The notes below the pieces were generated by a model that saw nothing but the letters and a program-made list of their open reading frames with translations, searched no databases and was not told where the DNA came from. A stretch of 64,000 bases of DNA from assembly GCA_022579005.1 (NCBI GenBank), contig MU401664.1, forward strand, positions 1 through 64,000. Direction: 5' to 3'. Every line of letters starts with the position of its first letter. Position 1 is the stretch's first letter. The DNA comes from Poronia punctata. Taxonomy: Eukaryota; Ascomycota; Sordariomycetes; Xylariales; Xylariaceae. A program made the position numbers and the translations under genes. Below, one piece after another: positions 47,220-59,410 of the stretch.

Positions 47220-47720
47220 CGGGGGGGCNNNNNNNNNNCCACCCTGTATTTTTATTTTTCGGGGTTGGTTTAATTGGCCTTTTTTTTGGCAAATTTATTT
47301 TTTTTTTTTTTTTTTTTTTTTTGGTTAAAAAACCCGTTTTTTTTTTTATTTTTTTCCCCCCCCCCCCCCCCCCCCCCGACGGGTCTCGGAACTCGATCAA
47401 TAACATACCTCTAGGAACCATTGTGGCGATTTGGACCAGTTTTCGATCCAGCTGATCTTACCCGGCTCTTGCGGGTTCTGATACATCTCGAAGAAGAGAC
47501 ATTCGGGCTCGGCCACGACCTTGTCGAAGACGTCTTTGAAGGCGGCCAAGAAACGGTCTACGTCCTCGGGGGAGACGTATACGGTGACGTGCAAACTCCA
47601 ACCGCTGGAAAAGGGCGATTTACGGGGAATAGCCGAGTTGTTGATTACTGCTCCCGTCGTGGTCGTTGATGTCGCTGTAGGCGAGGGGATGGCGGATGGT
47701 AGCTGTGAGGATTGCAACAT
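46992..47720 (-). CDS. Antibiotic-biosynthesis-monooxygenase (ABM) fold protein
   Basis: This is a small dimeric alpha/beta-barrel-type protein of the ABM superfamily, whose members include quinone-forming monooxygenases and heme- or metabolite-handling enzymes. The substrate is unknown. Exon 1 is 47720-47409 and exon 2 is 47132-46992, giving 150 residues with a phase-0 junction. After a Ser/Thr-rich start of about 40 residues, the domain shows WSLHVTVYVSPEDVDRFLAA, EPECLFFEMYQ, PGKISWIENWSKSPQWFLE, then from exon 2 QVTKDYYKEYFAITEAM and REFQFLERVG. The intron is apparently 276 bp but contains homopolymers and ten Ns, so its true length is unknown. The N-terminus is not a clear targeting signal. 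Both exon boundaries have good consensus (GTATGT and TTGTAG). Confidence 0.85.
47162..47377. other. Assembly gap flanked by homopolymers
   Basis: A run of about 58 G, a single C, seven more G and a C precede ten N at 47229-47238. Beyond the gap are a T-rich run near 47297-47321 and 22 C at 47356-47377. This looks like a poorly assembled low-complexity joint rather than natural sequence. It lies inside the intron of the ABM gene, so coding sequence is not affected. Confidence 0.9.
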
Positions 47721-50700
47721 CTTGATTGTTGCTGTTCTTTTTCTTCTTTTATGATATATTTATATGTATGCTTCGAGTGATGATGGGATGTTGTTGATGA
47801 TTATTTATCGTTGTTGGAGGATATCGGAGTGAGTAAGTAGTGTAACAACAGCAAAGTAGACAAAACTCCTGCTATATCCTTTATCGAAAAAGAAGACGAG
47901 GAACAGAAAGAGGTATATATAAATATTTATGAGATATTATATGAGACTCAGATCTCTATTAACTAGATTGGGGACGCAACGTCTAAAGCTTTGAGATTGT
48001 AGAGCATTGACTGACCAGATTATAATGACCAAGTTTATATATAAATGACATTTGAGGGAGAGAGAGCGCATTACATTTATTTATAAAATGCGACCACATT
48101 TTTCTGTAGGGTATATCATATGTAAAGCATTTGTGCCATTGACGACAGACAATCGGGTCCCCATCCAGAAAAGAACTTTCCTGGAAATCCGACTCATGTA
48201 AGAGAAAATAGAAACGTACGTGTAGTGTAAAAAGGGTTATCCGGCAAGGAACCTCAACCTCAACCCCCCCCCCCCCCCCCCTTCGCAATGGATTTACCTA
48301 TAAAAGAGGGGGGGAGGGAAGACGAAAGTACATCCTTCGCTCGTTTCAGTGATCTAAATTGCTTCCAGAACAGTCAATAGGGCGTAATTGTCCCCAATCG
48401 CCCCCCATTCGAGTCCCTCGTTGGGGGCTAAATACAAAACCACGTACTTGTACGTGTACATTAGCAAACCAACAGTACGCAAGGACCCATAGTGTCTAAC
48501 CTAGTACTTGGAATGTTGGTTGACAAACAGGGGGTTCCCTTCAAAAGTGAGCGCAAGCGCAATTCTTGCTGCTGATGCGACAATCCCCAGGAAAAAGTCC
48601 CGTGCTCCACTTGAGTCCTTGACCTTCCACTATCGCACACTATCGCGGCTTATGCAAGGGACTATTTCAGGACCTTTACAGAAGCGAGCAGCAATCCCCA
48701 TTGGCCTATGATCTTGGAACTTTAACAGCAACAAAAAACAACAACAAAAAGTATCAAAGTCTGATTTTAGGTTTCTGTTTACCTGCATCATTATTGTTTA
48801 CGATAAGGTAAAGTAGGTAGTCAACATGTACAGTAGTTGGGTAATGTAGGCAGGAAGGTACCTGATAAGGCTCTTTCTTGTTTCTAATGTTAAGCCCAAC
48901 TCCATTTTTATTTTTCTCCATTTCCTCCAGTTCGCCATCCCCTCCGTTCCTGTCGGTTCTTGCAGAGAAATAATATCTGGATTAGGTAGTCGAGCAACAC
49001 CGACATGCAGAATCCCTACATTCAAGGCACCACATCCTAGGTATATCCTGCAATGTATGTTTTTCGATCCTGCTCCCGCCCACATGCCTAAACCTAGTCC
49101 CCAGAACTTTTATTCCCCCTTCGACCTTGTCTTCGATCCTGCCCTATCAAAATGCCACATGACTGCAACCCATCTGATCCTGGTAATAGTACGGGCCCCA
49201 GGGTCCAGTTCCAGCATCTACTGTCCGAGCGCACGACGGTAGCGAACTTTACCCTAGATAAGATACGTCCGCTTAGGTATTTGATCCCTCCTCTCCTCTC
49301 CCCTGCCCATGCGATGTCTCCATTCGCAATGTTACCCGGCTTTGAGCATGGGAGAAAGGTTAGTGTTGGTCTGTCTGTGTGTTGCTGTGAGTGTATGTAT
49401 GCAAAACATGCCGTTGTCCACAATGATACCCCGCACATGAAACAATGAAACGGTTATTACAAGGGGTGGTCGGTGGCATCCAAACCTGGCGACGTCTCTC
49501 AAGGCTACATACTTAGGCTATCTACACGTACCGACCTACCTATACATCTTACCTCATATCCTACCCCCATACCTAGGTAGGTTATACCACCTAGATGAAA
49601 AGGCAGCCTAGTTGTCTGGGCACATACGAGGTGCCTGTGAGGTAAGGTGTTCATTCGGCAGGTCACTTTTTTGCAAGGGGGGGATTATCATTACTTATTC
49701 AGGTAAGGATTTTCCCCCCTTGCAAAAAGAGGTACATGTGATGCTCAGCCTGGCCACTCAACAGACCTATCCCTCACTGCTATAGGTTGATTTAATAAGG
49801 CTGATGTGTTGAGCGCGCAATTCTATTGGTTTAGTCAATTTCCTATACAAATTTCATAAGTACCTTACCATGCCAAGGGACCCATTCGCAAGTGGATACG
49901 GGACCCATACTACCTTTGCAATGAACACCTTACCTCACAGGCACCTCGTAGAGTAAGAAGTGTCTAGGTTAGTAGACAGGTCGTGTACTTTCGGTGTATT
50001 TACTCATATCTGACGATGCGTCAAAGGCCCTATGATGAAATAGGAGTATCCGGACCCTCGGCCGAATAGCGTGGCACACACACACTGTACTTTTTGAAAG
50101 AAACTAGCAGAAAATCTGATCGCACATCGCCTGATTGATTTGTGACGACGTGGAGATGAAAAACCGACCGACTTTTTCAGCTCTCATTCGTCTGGCCAGC
50201 AGAACATCTGTGGCGCGATCCGAGGATTACTTACATAAGGTAAGTAGGCATGTCGTAGTCTAGTCTAGTCTAGACACACATCACATAACTACCTACTTAC
50301 ATAACCTAAATCTCACGTGGTGTAAAAGAAAAAAAGAAAAAAAGATCATTCTCACCAGTTGCGGAAAGGCTACGATGAAGCTATCAAAATAATAACCCGG
50401 TCCGAGAAGAAAAGCGGTCACGGACCTATCAACTTTCTTACCTACTCTTTGGCGTCTCTACAAGTATTACAACTGGTCGGACTTACAAGTAGGTAGGTAG
50501 AAGGTGAAATGAGCAAGGAGGCTTCGGAAAGCCACAACAACCAACTGTTGTTTTAGTCTACGAGTAGCCTGTAGGTAGTCATAAAAAGACCTACTGTAAA
50601 AGTGTTAAGCCCACCGCCTTTTTGTCTCCGTTCCCCCTTCCCCCTAATAGCAGCCACATTTTGTCGTCACCCCTAGGTTAAGGTAAGTGGACCTGAGGGG

Positions 50701-53700
50701 TGAAGAACAGTACACTTATGTACGTGTATGTAAGCAAACATACCTACAGATGCCGATCACCTCTCGACAAGATTGGCGAGCTTGGAAAAAGCATCATGTG
50801 GCAAAGTGGAAGGGCACACACACAAACATCAAGAAGGAAAGCCCTCTGAATTGGGTTGTATATAGGTATATAAAAACCTACGTACTCCTACATACAATTT
50901 GCTATAGAATCCATTTTGATCGCCCCCTAATGCACAAGACTACTACTACACACCATGAACAAACGCCGTGGGTGCAACCTACCTAACCTTACATGCCTTG
51001 CCTCCCCTTCTGCATGATCGGCTCGACATGTGCGTTAGTTGGACCCGAAGCTCTGTCTCCCTGGTGCCTCTTTTTATCTTCATATCAGTGTTGACAGTGA
51101 CATCAGCTAACCTAGACAGATAGGTAAGGGTACTTATCTACGGTACCCCGCCGGCTTGTCAAAGGGACAGTAGGTATCGATTGGGAAAGAGGGCAAAAAA
51201 AAAAAGGCCCCTAAGACAAGTACAGTACTGTACTAACTAAGTCAACATATTTCGCAAATCTGACTGACTGACTAACTAACTAACTTAACCTTGCATATGA
51301 GATGACATGACTTGACTTGACAGGTAGGTAGGTGGGATGAGGCTATGTTGAACAGATTTTGTGAGATGTGAAACCTAACCCAACCCCAAACCGTGACGCG
51401 ATGCGCCAGAAATATGTACGGTACAAAAGTCACGATTTGTCGTGCCGCCTTGTGAGCACGGTGATTGACCGGGGGTATACAAGTAGGTTCAAGCTACCTA
51501 GGTAGACAGGTACTACTATCGGAGGATTGCTGTTGCTCAGTATCAAGAAACATGAAGTGAGGTCTTTCCAACACGTGCCCAGACCTCTCTACAAGTAATA
51601 TAACCTTACGTACCTTCCCTTACATCTCAGCTGAATGCTTCTGCTAACGCACGTGGTCATCTGGAAGAAGTAATAAGAGATGAGGTCACCTTATCGATAC
51701 ACCCTGAAGCCTACCTCCAATCCCAGACATCCATAAAAGCTTGTCCAGACCAACGCCACACCCACATATCTCACACCAAGGAGGTCGAGTTGTCCATCGG
51801 TACTGCCAGCCGGCATTGAATTGAATTGCACAGTTGATACTTACGAATAGCAATTTGATTGAAATATCCTCTTGCCTATTTTAATATTCCTGTAATTATT
51901 GAACATGATATATCTACTCGATCTACCACCTATCTAACCCACAACAGAATACCTACCAGAATGTACAATGCACAGCCTCCGGCCCATATAAAAATCCCGC
52001 GTTTTTTGCACATTCGTCGAGCCTTCCGGTTCCCCGCAACCGGCCGCTAGCAGGTAAAAGAATGTGAGATTTCATTAAGGGGGCATCATCTTTTCCTCAC
52101 CTTATTTTGTCTACCTACCCTTGCGTAAGTCTACTTTTGGCCTTAAACAGGAATAAGGGACTTTGCTCGGCTAGATAGTCCAACCCCTTTCCAGAACAGG
52201 CCAAGGAAGCGGACTTTTTATTATAGTGCACTAAGGTCAGGACACTTGCTTACGTTACCCGCACTCTGCAGGTGCTTGCATTTGCTAGTCGAACATGGTC
52301 GTAAGGAAACCCTGAAACGTCGCTAGACGCCTTTACGAAAGTATGTCCAATTAGGTATGATACTGACGGTCTGACATACCTACATACATAGTACATAAGT
52401 ACGAATATTTACCGAATGTATTACTAAGTTTAGATATCTACTAACCAAGTATACTTGTAGGTATTTACGTCCGGTGTGAGTAAGGAACTGCCCGCTTCCA
52501 ATTGATTGTGCATATTGCGGCCCCTGTTTTCTTTGACGTGTGCCTACTTTAGGTAAGTACCTATCTACTTGGATCACCTACCTACTTTACATACATACAT
52601 GTATCTACCGAACCTCTCTCCACGCGGCACGCGGGACCGACACTTTCTCCATGTTCCTTCGGGCAGTTCTCTCCAGGGTCCATAGCAAAAAACTGGGTCA
52701 CTCGGGCCTGCCCAGATATTGCAGCAAGGGTTTGGGTAACTGCATGACTACATACCTCGAGAGATATTTCCCCGCCCTTTTAGATCATCTACGCCGCAAC
52801 CGTGCTCACGTGTACATTCTGGACCTTTCGCCCGGCACTAATTGTCAAATAACCATTTTCAAACCCCGAAGTCTCGGGTCATCCGGGATTTTGTAGTGCC
52901 GGAGATATATTGGTTGGCTAAGCGATGCGGTCCGTCCGTCCACCTAGAATTTTCCAACCTAGGTATGCGTACTGAGGCCGATGTCGTTCGGGTGGCCCCC
53001 ATCCATCGTCATGGCTACGAGTATTGGCGACAACTGTAAGTCTACGCCACTATTCTGGTTGCTTTGCTACCACAATAATTCCGCTTGAGGGCAGAGCCTC
53101 TAACTCGTACAAACAGGCAGGGGGGAAAAGAGGCGGAGATAGGCCGAAACCCCAGTTATTGACCCCCTCATAAGAACGTATGGGGACCAACAGAAACCCC
53201 GGAAAATCATCTTTAACGTGGGAACTCTGTCGGTGCATTGCTGCTGCCTACATGTACGTGTATGTCATGCAAAGGTCTTTCGATTCGCCTTCCTTTAACC
53301 TTCCACCCTATGCTGGTCAACATCATTCATAGCCTATAGAGCCAGGGTTGGTGGGGGTCATCCACTAACAGTTATGATGATACGCCGCTCTAAAAGTACG
53401 TGCGTACAATTTTAAACTACCAACCTATATCATTCTCATTTATCTAGCGTTCGGACAACCACCATCGGAAAATTACCAATCGCCTTCCTACAGACCTACT
53501 CGTAGTAGGGAATTAAGGCTTATTCTCACTAGTGATACAGAGGTCCTACGAGGCATCACATGCGAATTAGTCTAGACCAGACAAAAGTCCCAGATGTTGG
53601 TAGGTACTTTAAATTGAAATGGGGGTCGTTAACGTCTATCCAAGCAGCCAAGTTACAAATAAGTACGAGTAGGTAACAGCCATATATGCCCGCCTTTTCA

Positions 53701-56026
53701 GCCAATTGACCAAGAATTTGGGAACCAACCGGGTAAAATTTGCAACCGTTTAAGCTGTCATTAATTTACTCGGACTATAAATAGTACTGTTGGCATTTAG
53801 TGGCTTTGTTGTCGTTTCCACCTACGGGTTTGACAGCCTCGCTTGCTGTCAGGTCAACCATGGTTTGGTCGAAAGTGGGAATCGCGCCACAAGTTACCTT
53901 GCAGTGGTAAGGTAGTAAAGGCAGATACGTACTCGGGGGACTAACACGGACTAACACGGACTCTTATCGCCGTATCAAGGCCGTCGAAACGCTAACCCTA
54001 GTCTTCTTATACTTGACCTAGGGGAAAACAAGCCGCGGCTTCTGGAAGATTTCCCATAGGGCGGCCGATCTGGACGCCACCTTGACTAAGTACAGTAGAC
54101 GCCAACGGAGCGTTTTCGACTTACAATTCTGCGGACTGGGGGTCACGATAACTGAAATGGATGTAAAGACAGCCCCGTGGCGTCCCTCATCAAAGTAAAA
54201 TCCCACTTACTTCCCTTATGTGTTGGCGATGATATCAGCGAGTATTATTGTGATATTGCTTCCCCGAGGGCATTGCAGCTTTCCCAACGACACATATCTA
54301 CCCAACGCGGCTTATCTTGGGCATACCAGCAGGTGGGTGGCTAGGTCTGCCGGCCTGGACTCAAGTCAACTCGCGACACACGTCATGCTTTTACGCCAAA
54401 AGTCCTCAAAAAAGAAAGTACAGTGCCGTCCGCATAATATAGTACGAGTATGTGGAAGATCTGAAGAGTAGGTACGTAAGTGGTAGGTATATGCGTGTGA
54501 CATGTTCCGTGTCTTTGCGTACGGGTTGATTCTACGTGTGTAGGCATGTACTCGACTAGGTATAACACATGATCTAAAGGCCTTTTACCTTTTCATTCCG
54601 AGGATTTTAGTCCAGGTGTGCCTGGGTTGTCACGCTCATGTTTAATGCTAGGGATATATCTCTCGAACAAACCTACCTCACTCTGAAACCTCGGCAACTC
54701 CCCTGTCAGCGAACGGACATGGCAAAAGAACCAAGTCGCTTCTTTAGATACTTCACTCATACTAGGTATCTACGAGTAGCTATCACTCTAGCGACTTAAC
54801 CTAGGTAGTATATCAGTAGGAGAGCAAGGACCGTCGGAATCTCGGAAGTAGCAGCCCGCGGCCGCTTACCTTGCATTACTTTCTCGTACATGTTACTGGG
54901 TCGAGGAAGGGAATATATGTCCCCGAGAACGAACCAAGTCGTTTGGCGGGAGACTACATAGACTAACTTAGCCTGTGGGGGTCAGACCTAGGTTTACCGT
55001 TAAAGTCAAGGTAAATAAAATGTATGTACGTATTTTATATCTCGTAAGGTTGTTGTGTAGATAGACTATATATCTATTTATTATGGGCAGATTATAGTGT
55101 ACAAGTGGGAAAGAGAAAGGATAAAGGGGGAAGGGTGACGGTGAGCAACACACACTCACATGAATAATGATGAACGGTCAATACGAGCACCCAAATTACT
55201 TACTCGTAGGTACCATTACTTACATATGAGGAAGAAGACTTGTAACCGTTGGATCCGACATAGAGTAGGTATTAGTTCATCAGATAGTAATGTAAGATTT
55301 TAGGAACATGATCGAAAGTTCATCCACAACAGACATGGACGTTAGGGACTTTTGTTTCTTCCCTCCTCCTCCTTCTTCTTCTTCATGTCACCCCCTGTCA
55401 CTATCTACCTAATCATACAAGGAAAAAAAGAAAGAGAGAGAAAAACGGCGATGGACATATTTGACGGGTAATATAGGGGCAAGGATTTGGAAGCAGGAAG
55501 AAAGTGGGAATGGAGTCTAGGTTAGGTAGTTAGAGAGGTACCTTTTTACGGCGGGACGCGTGAGGAATCAGGATTTATAAATGTCGGTCTAGGTTAGATA
55601 GATAATAAGCTCGCTTGCTTTTGTAGTGTGATCTACTAGTAGTAAGTGATATCATAGGAAAATCAACTTCGCTCGGGTAGGTAGGTAGGTGAGAGGTTTC
55701 GTAAATAACATTAATTCAGGTTCTACGTAACGAGTACACAGTAGGTTAACCTCCTTTTCCATCTTATCCTGCTCCTTCTCGGAAGTTGCCTCCGACGACT
55801 GACATATTAATTTCCATTACATCCAACAACAACAACAAAAAGCGCAAAATGGCATTATCTTCCATACCCTCCCCCCTTAGGAGACTATCATCCGGGAGGT
55901 ATTTAGATTTCTATCATGTTCGCGAAACAAAAGAAGAAGAGGAAGCTAATAAAAATAAAAATATTAAAAAAAGACGAACACCTTACCGGCCCCTCCCCTT
56001 CTCCCCCTATCCTACCTACCGGTACC
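47721..56026. other. 8.3 kb gene-poor region
   Basis: No frame here exceeds 118 codons, and none shows a recognisable domain or splice-linked partner. The DNA is not RIP-degraded. It contains a 326-bp TA-flanked inverted-repeat element at 49625-49950, a poly-C tract near 48267-48281, short (CTGA)/(CTAA) runs near 51262-51290, and many copies of TACTCGTA/TACGAGTA and ACCTAGGT. It may be intergenic DNA, hold long non-coding transcripts, or contain a decayed gene I cannot see. Confidence 0.5.
49625..49950. mobile_element. 326-bp TA-flanked inverted-repeat element (mariner-type MITE candidate)
   Basis: The arms 49625-49655 and 49920-49950 are perfect 31-bp reverse complements, each ending in TA at the outer edge. 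An inner pair of arms, 49668-49682 and 49714-49728, is also perfectly complementary (15 bp, TTTTTGCAAGGGGGG). The interior has no coding capacity. Perfect arms suggest recent insertion or activity. The TA ends fit a Tc1/mariner-type target-site duplication, so I infer a non-autonomous element. Confidence 0.7.
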
Positions 56027-56635
56027 TCACCGTCTCGGACCATTAATAACCCTATTCTCAACCAAACCGGCAACAGCACTCTCAATCACAGTCCTCTTCT
56101 TCTTCTTCTCCCCCCTTTCTTTATGAAGCGCGGAATCGGTCGCGGCAGCCCCTATAGCAGCCGTAGCCACACGTTTCGTCCTATTATCAACATCATGTCT
56201 GGACCGGAAAGCTTCGACTAAACCGGCCGTCATGGCTGCGCCGGCTGCTTGTCTGAAGTCTATTCCATTATTATCCTCTCTTCGCGTTGAGCTGTTACTG
56301 TGATGTCGTCGTCGGTGGTGGTCATCGTCATGCCGGCGTCTTCTTTCTCCTTCTGGCTGATGATGATGACGACTACTCCGCCTTTTCTCTTCGTGGTAAT
56401 AGTATGAAGGGTATTGTTGCTCCTCGTAGTAGTCGTAATCGTGATGGTGGTGATGTCGGTTGGGGTGGGGGTGACTACTACAACTCCTTCTTGTCGTTCC
56501 TTCTGCCTTGAGAGTTCCTAGGGCATCGCGGATGTTTCCGCCTTCGAGAGCGTCTAGGAATACGTCTGCGCGGGAGCGAGAGCGTTGGTGTTGCTTTGTG
56601 TATGGTCTGTCGTAATCGCGGCCTCGCGATGACAT
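56027..56635 (-). CDS. Unrecognised His/Tyr/Arg-rich protein with Ala/Gly C-terminal region
   Basis: This is a single open frame of 202 residues starting MSSRGRDYDRPYTKQHQRSR. Residues about 1-45 are basic with a short helix (DVFLDALEGGNIRDALGTL). Residues 50-125 are low-complexity with runs of His, Tyr, Glu and Arg. Residues about 128-200 are alternating small and charged: FRQAAGAAMTAGLVEAFRSR, RVATAAIGAAATDSAL, then VIESAVAGLVENRVINGPRR. I recall similar Ala/Gly-rich ends with a closing NGPR in other Ascomycota proteins of unknown function, but I cannot name the family. No signal peptide is seen. The strict reading frame across biased sequence supports a real gene. Confidence 0.65.
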   Translation of the reverse strand: MSSRGRDYDRPYTKQHQRSRSRADVFLDALEGGNIRDALGTLKAEGTTRRSCSSHPHPNRHHHHHDYDYYEEQQYPSYYYHEEKRRSSRHHHQPEGERRRRHDDDHHRRRHHSNSSTRREDNNGIDFRQAAGAAMTAGLVEAFRSRHDVDNRTKRVATAAIGAAATDSALHKERGEKKKKRTVIESAVAGLVENRVINGPRR

Positions 56636-58943
56636 TTTTGTTGTTATGTTCCTTTTCTTTTTAAAGGAAAAAGGTTGAGTGTGCGTTACGCCGTCTTCTT
56701 CTTCCTTCTTTCCGTCAAGTTTTGTTTGTTAAGTCTTGGATAATGTTCTTGCTAATACAGATCGCAAAAGTCCGTCACTGGGGGGCTGAGAGAACTAATC
56801 TAATTGTATTCAAAGAGGTGAGGGATGTATTAACTACTAGGTTAGACTGACTAGATGGGACCAGAACAAGAAACAATATAAAAAAACACGTCCTTCGTAG
56901 GTAGGGCTACGAAAACAATAAATACGTACATGTCTAGACATTTCTCATCAACATGATGCTCAATACCTACACGTCTCAAGTATTACAACGCCAAGAATAG
57001 ATTTCGCATAATTCACCCCAACCGAACCTAGTCCTATCACAGAAATTCGTCATATGGCAAAGGATATCTTGCTTTTTTCTAGGACGTATGAGTTTTGAGA
57101 TTCTGTGGTGGTGTGCAAGTGTTGTTCCTTTCTATTTTGAGGGAAGCCATGTGTACGGATAAGGTCATCATTATATCATAACTGGGGGGCGCAGGGTCCA
57201 GGATGAGATCTTGGCGAAAAAGAGGGTGCCGACTGCCCGGACAGGACTCAGTACCCCACCACAATTTCTAGGCAGCTCTACACGCTAAGCCCTAACGGTA
57301 CAGGCTCGTATATCATATCTTGAACGGCTTTCTACGAGTAACAGAAAATGTTTAAACATACAATTTTGTCTGTGAAACGTGCAGTTGATGGAGAAGGGCA
57401 ACGACGTGACAATAAGAGGTAGAGGTAAATGATAAGATCGCTTAGGTATTGTCGTGCAGTTGGGCATATGGTAGAGGTAGATGTCCATGACTCCATGTCT
57501 TGGTTGTAAACCTATTGAGTGTCTACACGTAGACGATGGTCAGATTGAATATGAAGCGGCAGGCAAGTGTTATATTTATTTTCCCTTTTTTTTTGCTCTT
57601 TCTCATTTACCAAGAGTGCATAACAAATCATCCAGGGTAAGGTTGTTATAGCGGCTTCCTGGAACAGCCTGTCAATCGATTTTGATAGTGCACTATGATG
57701 CTCTTTCCCTTGATGTTTGCTGGTTCCGAGTATGTTAAGACATGCTAATACGACTACGACTAGATACTGGATCCGAATCCTGATGGTGTCGTCCATATAA
57801 TTATACAAAATTCGAGATCCCGAAAAGGTATTTGGACGACACGAAGCTTTTCATGCCATTTAGATATACGCAGAGGCTTTGAATTGAGCGTCAATATCCC
57901 AATACCCAACACTCTTATCTGTATGGCCCTCTAAAAATACAAAAGGAGCGGCCCAGGGACGACCGTTTAAGTGCTACCTACCAGTAGATTACCCGGCGAT
58001 GAGGGATTGTTGTCGACTCCAAATAGCAAGTCCAAGTACATAGGATACCTACTGAGTCACAATGGCATGCATCGATACGCAACGGCAAGGACCACGAGCA
58101 ACATCGAACGGAGGAGAATAAAAGGTAAGAGGCAGGAAATTCATACAAATCTAGAAATCATCCGTCATTCCGACATGTCAACTCCTCTCTCCTCTCCCTT
58201 TGTCTACCTATATAGCAACAACAATCTCTTTGTCGCGTTCAGACCTACAAGACACATTGTATATTTCAGATGTCGTCTAGAAACTGCTTGAACAGGACCT
58301 TACGGGAATAATCCTCATACGGACCAATGTCCTCGCTTATAGTAGGCTATGAGGTAGGCTGGTTATGAAGAAGAGAGCGCACGCATATCATCACCCATGG
58401 ACAAAGAGGAACGAACATATACTTCTCCGAACGACAAGCTATTCTTATCACAGCAAGCCACCTTGACCAACTATTAGAGATTGTTTTTTCTTGACGTTTA
58501 GGATATATAACATTTCGACATATGTAAAAACTATACCTTTGTAACCCCGACATACATACAGTCAAGATGTTACGGAACGAACCCCCTATTCTATCGTTCC
58601 ACATACAACTACGAAGTTTACAAAACAACAAGAAAATATACCGAAACACCAATCTATACACTTGTCTCTGTAACAATGTTTACGTTCACAATAACCTGGG
58701 ACGTTGGGTAGGTATATAAGGTATATATAATGCCCTGCAAAGCATCAACATCGATAGGATTTCAATCCATAGCAATATACCTCCCTAACCTATATACTGG
58801 TTGTTGCAAAACATCACATCCCACTCCCCTTTAAAATCAATCAGTCATCTATCTCAACCACCCCTGAGATACACTCTGTCATCCCTCCTTCCCCCTCCAC
58901 AAACCAATCCCACTTGAAAAAAAAACCCCCCCCTACAAAAAAC
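56636..58943. other. 2.3 kb between two divergent small genes
   Basis: Both promoters should lie here. Frames of 60-109 codons on both strands (for example 58347-58676 and 57512-57808, minus strand) have no recognisable domain. One TACGAGTA octamer is at 57333. I see no repeat or RNA gene. Confidence 0.45.
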
Positions 58944-59410
58944 ATGTGTCTCGTCCACCGCGAAGGGTTCGTCTGCGGGCATAAAAGCCATCTCCTCGTG
59001 ACCACTCCCTGCATAACCAACAAAGGCGTCGACTGTCCTCGCAGACGGGAAGACCCCTTACGAAGCCGGGCCGAGGAGAAGTGCAGTCCGTGTCGGAGAT
59101 ACGACGACCAGATTCGTCGACATACGAATCGGGATCCCGATACCGTGAGTCGGGCCGCTTTCTTATCCGATTATCTTCGTTCTGTTGTCGTCGTCAGGAG
59201 TTAAATGAGCATGAGGGAAAAAAAAAAAAAAAAAAAAAAAAAAACCCCAGAAAACTTAAAAAGGGGAAAAAAACCTCGGGGAGAAAAGAGAAGAACGTTT
59301 ACACCAGCAACTCAAAGTCCAAGTCAATCACATCGCTAATTAACAACTTCTCGTTACGTATATATCCACTACTAGGGAGACAGGGAATCTTGGGGGTCTT
59401 TCTATCCTAG
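58944..59410 (+). CDS. Small Cys/His protein, possible zinc-binding, uncertain 3' end
   Basis: The frame starts MCLVHREGFVCGHKSHLL and has Cys at 2, 11, 23, 31, 47 and 50, with His at 13 and 16 and a closing EEKCSPCRRYDDQIRRH. Cys-X-His near the start and Cys-X2-Cys near the end resemble the small fungal proteins that probably bind zinc; the family is unnamed to my knowledge. Unspliced, the protein ends at 59204 after 86 residues. A consensus donor (GTGAGT at 59145) and an acceptor (TCGTCAG ending at 59197) would remove 53 bp and join a Lys-rich exon ending at 59410, giving 137 residues. That exon runs through 27 consecutive A, so its frame is unreliable. Confidence 0.45.
59218..59244. repeat. 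Run of 27 A
   Basis: An uninterrupted run of 27 adenines on the plus strand lies inside or just after the small Cys/His gene. Length errors are likely in such a run. Confidence 0.9.

Noticed and set aside
46983..47421. Poly-Gly and poly-Pro frames through the G and C runs
   Set aside because: They are artefacts of the homopolymers beside the assembly gap, which lies within an intron.
52540..53039. Overlapping plus-strand frames of 118 and 65 codons
   Set aside because: No domain, no convincing splice junction and no coding bias.
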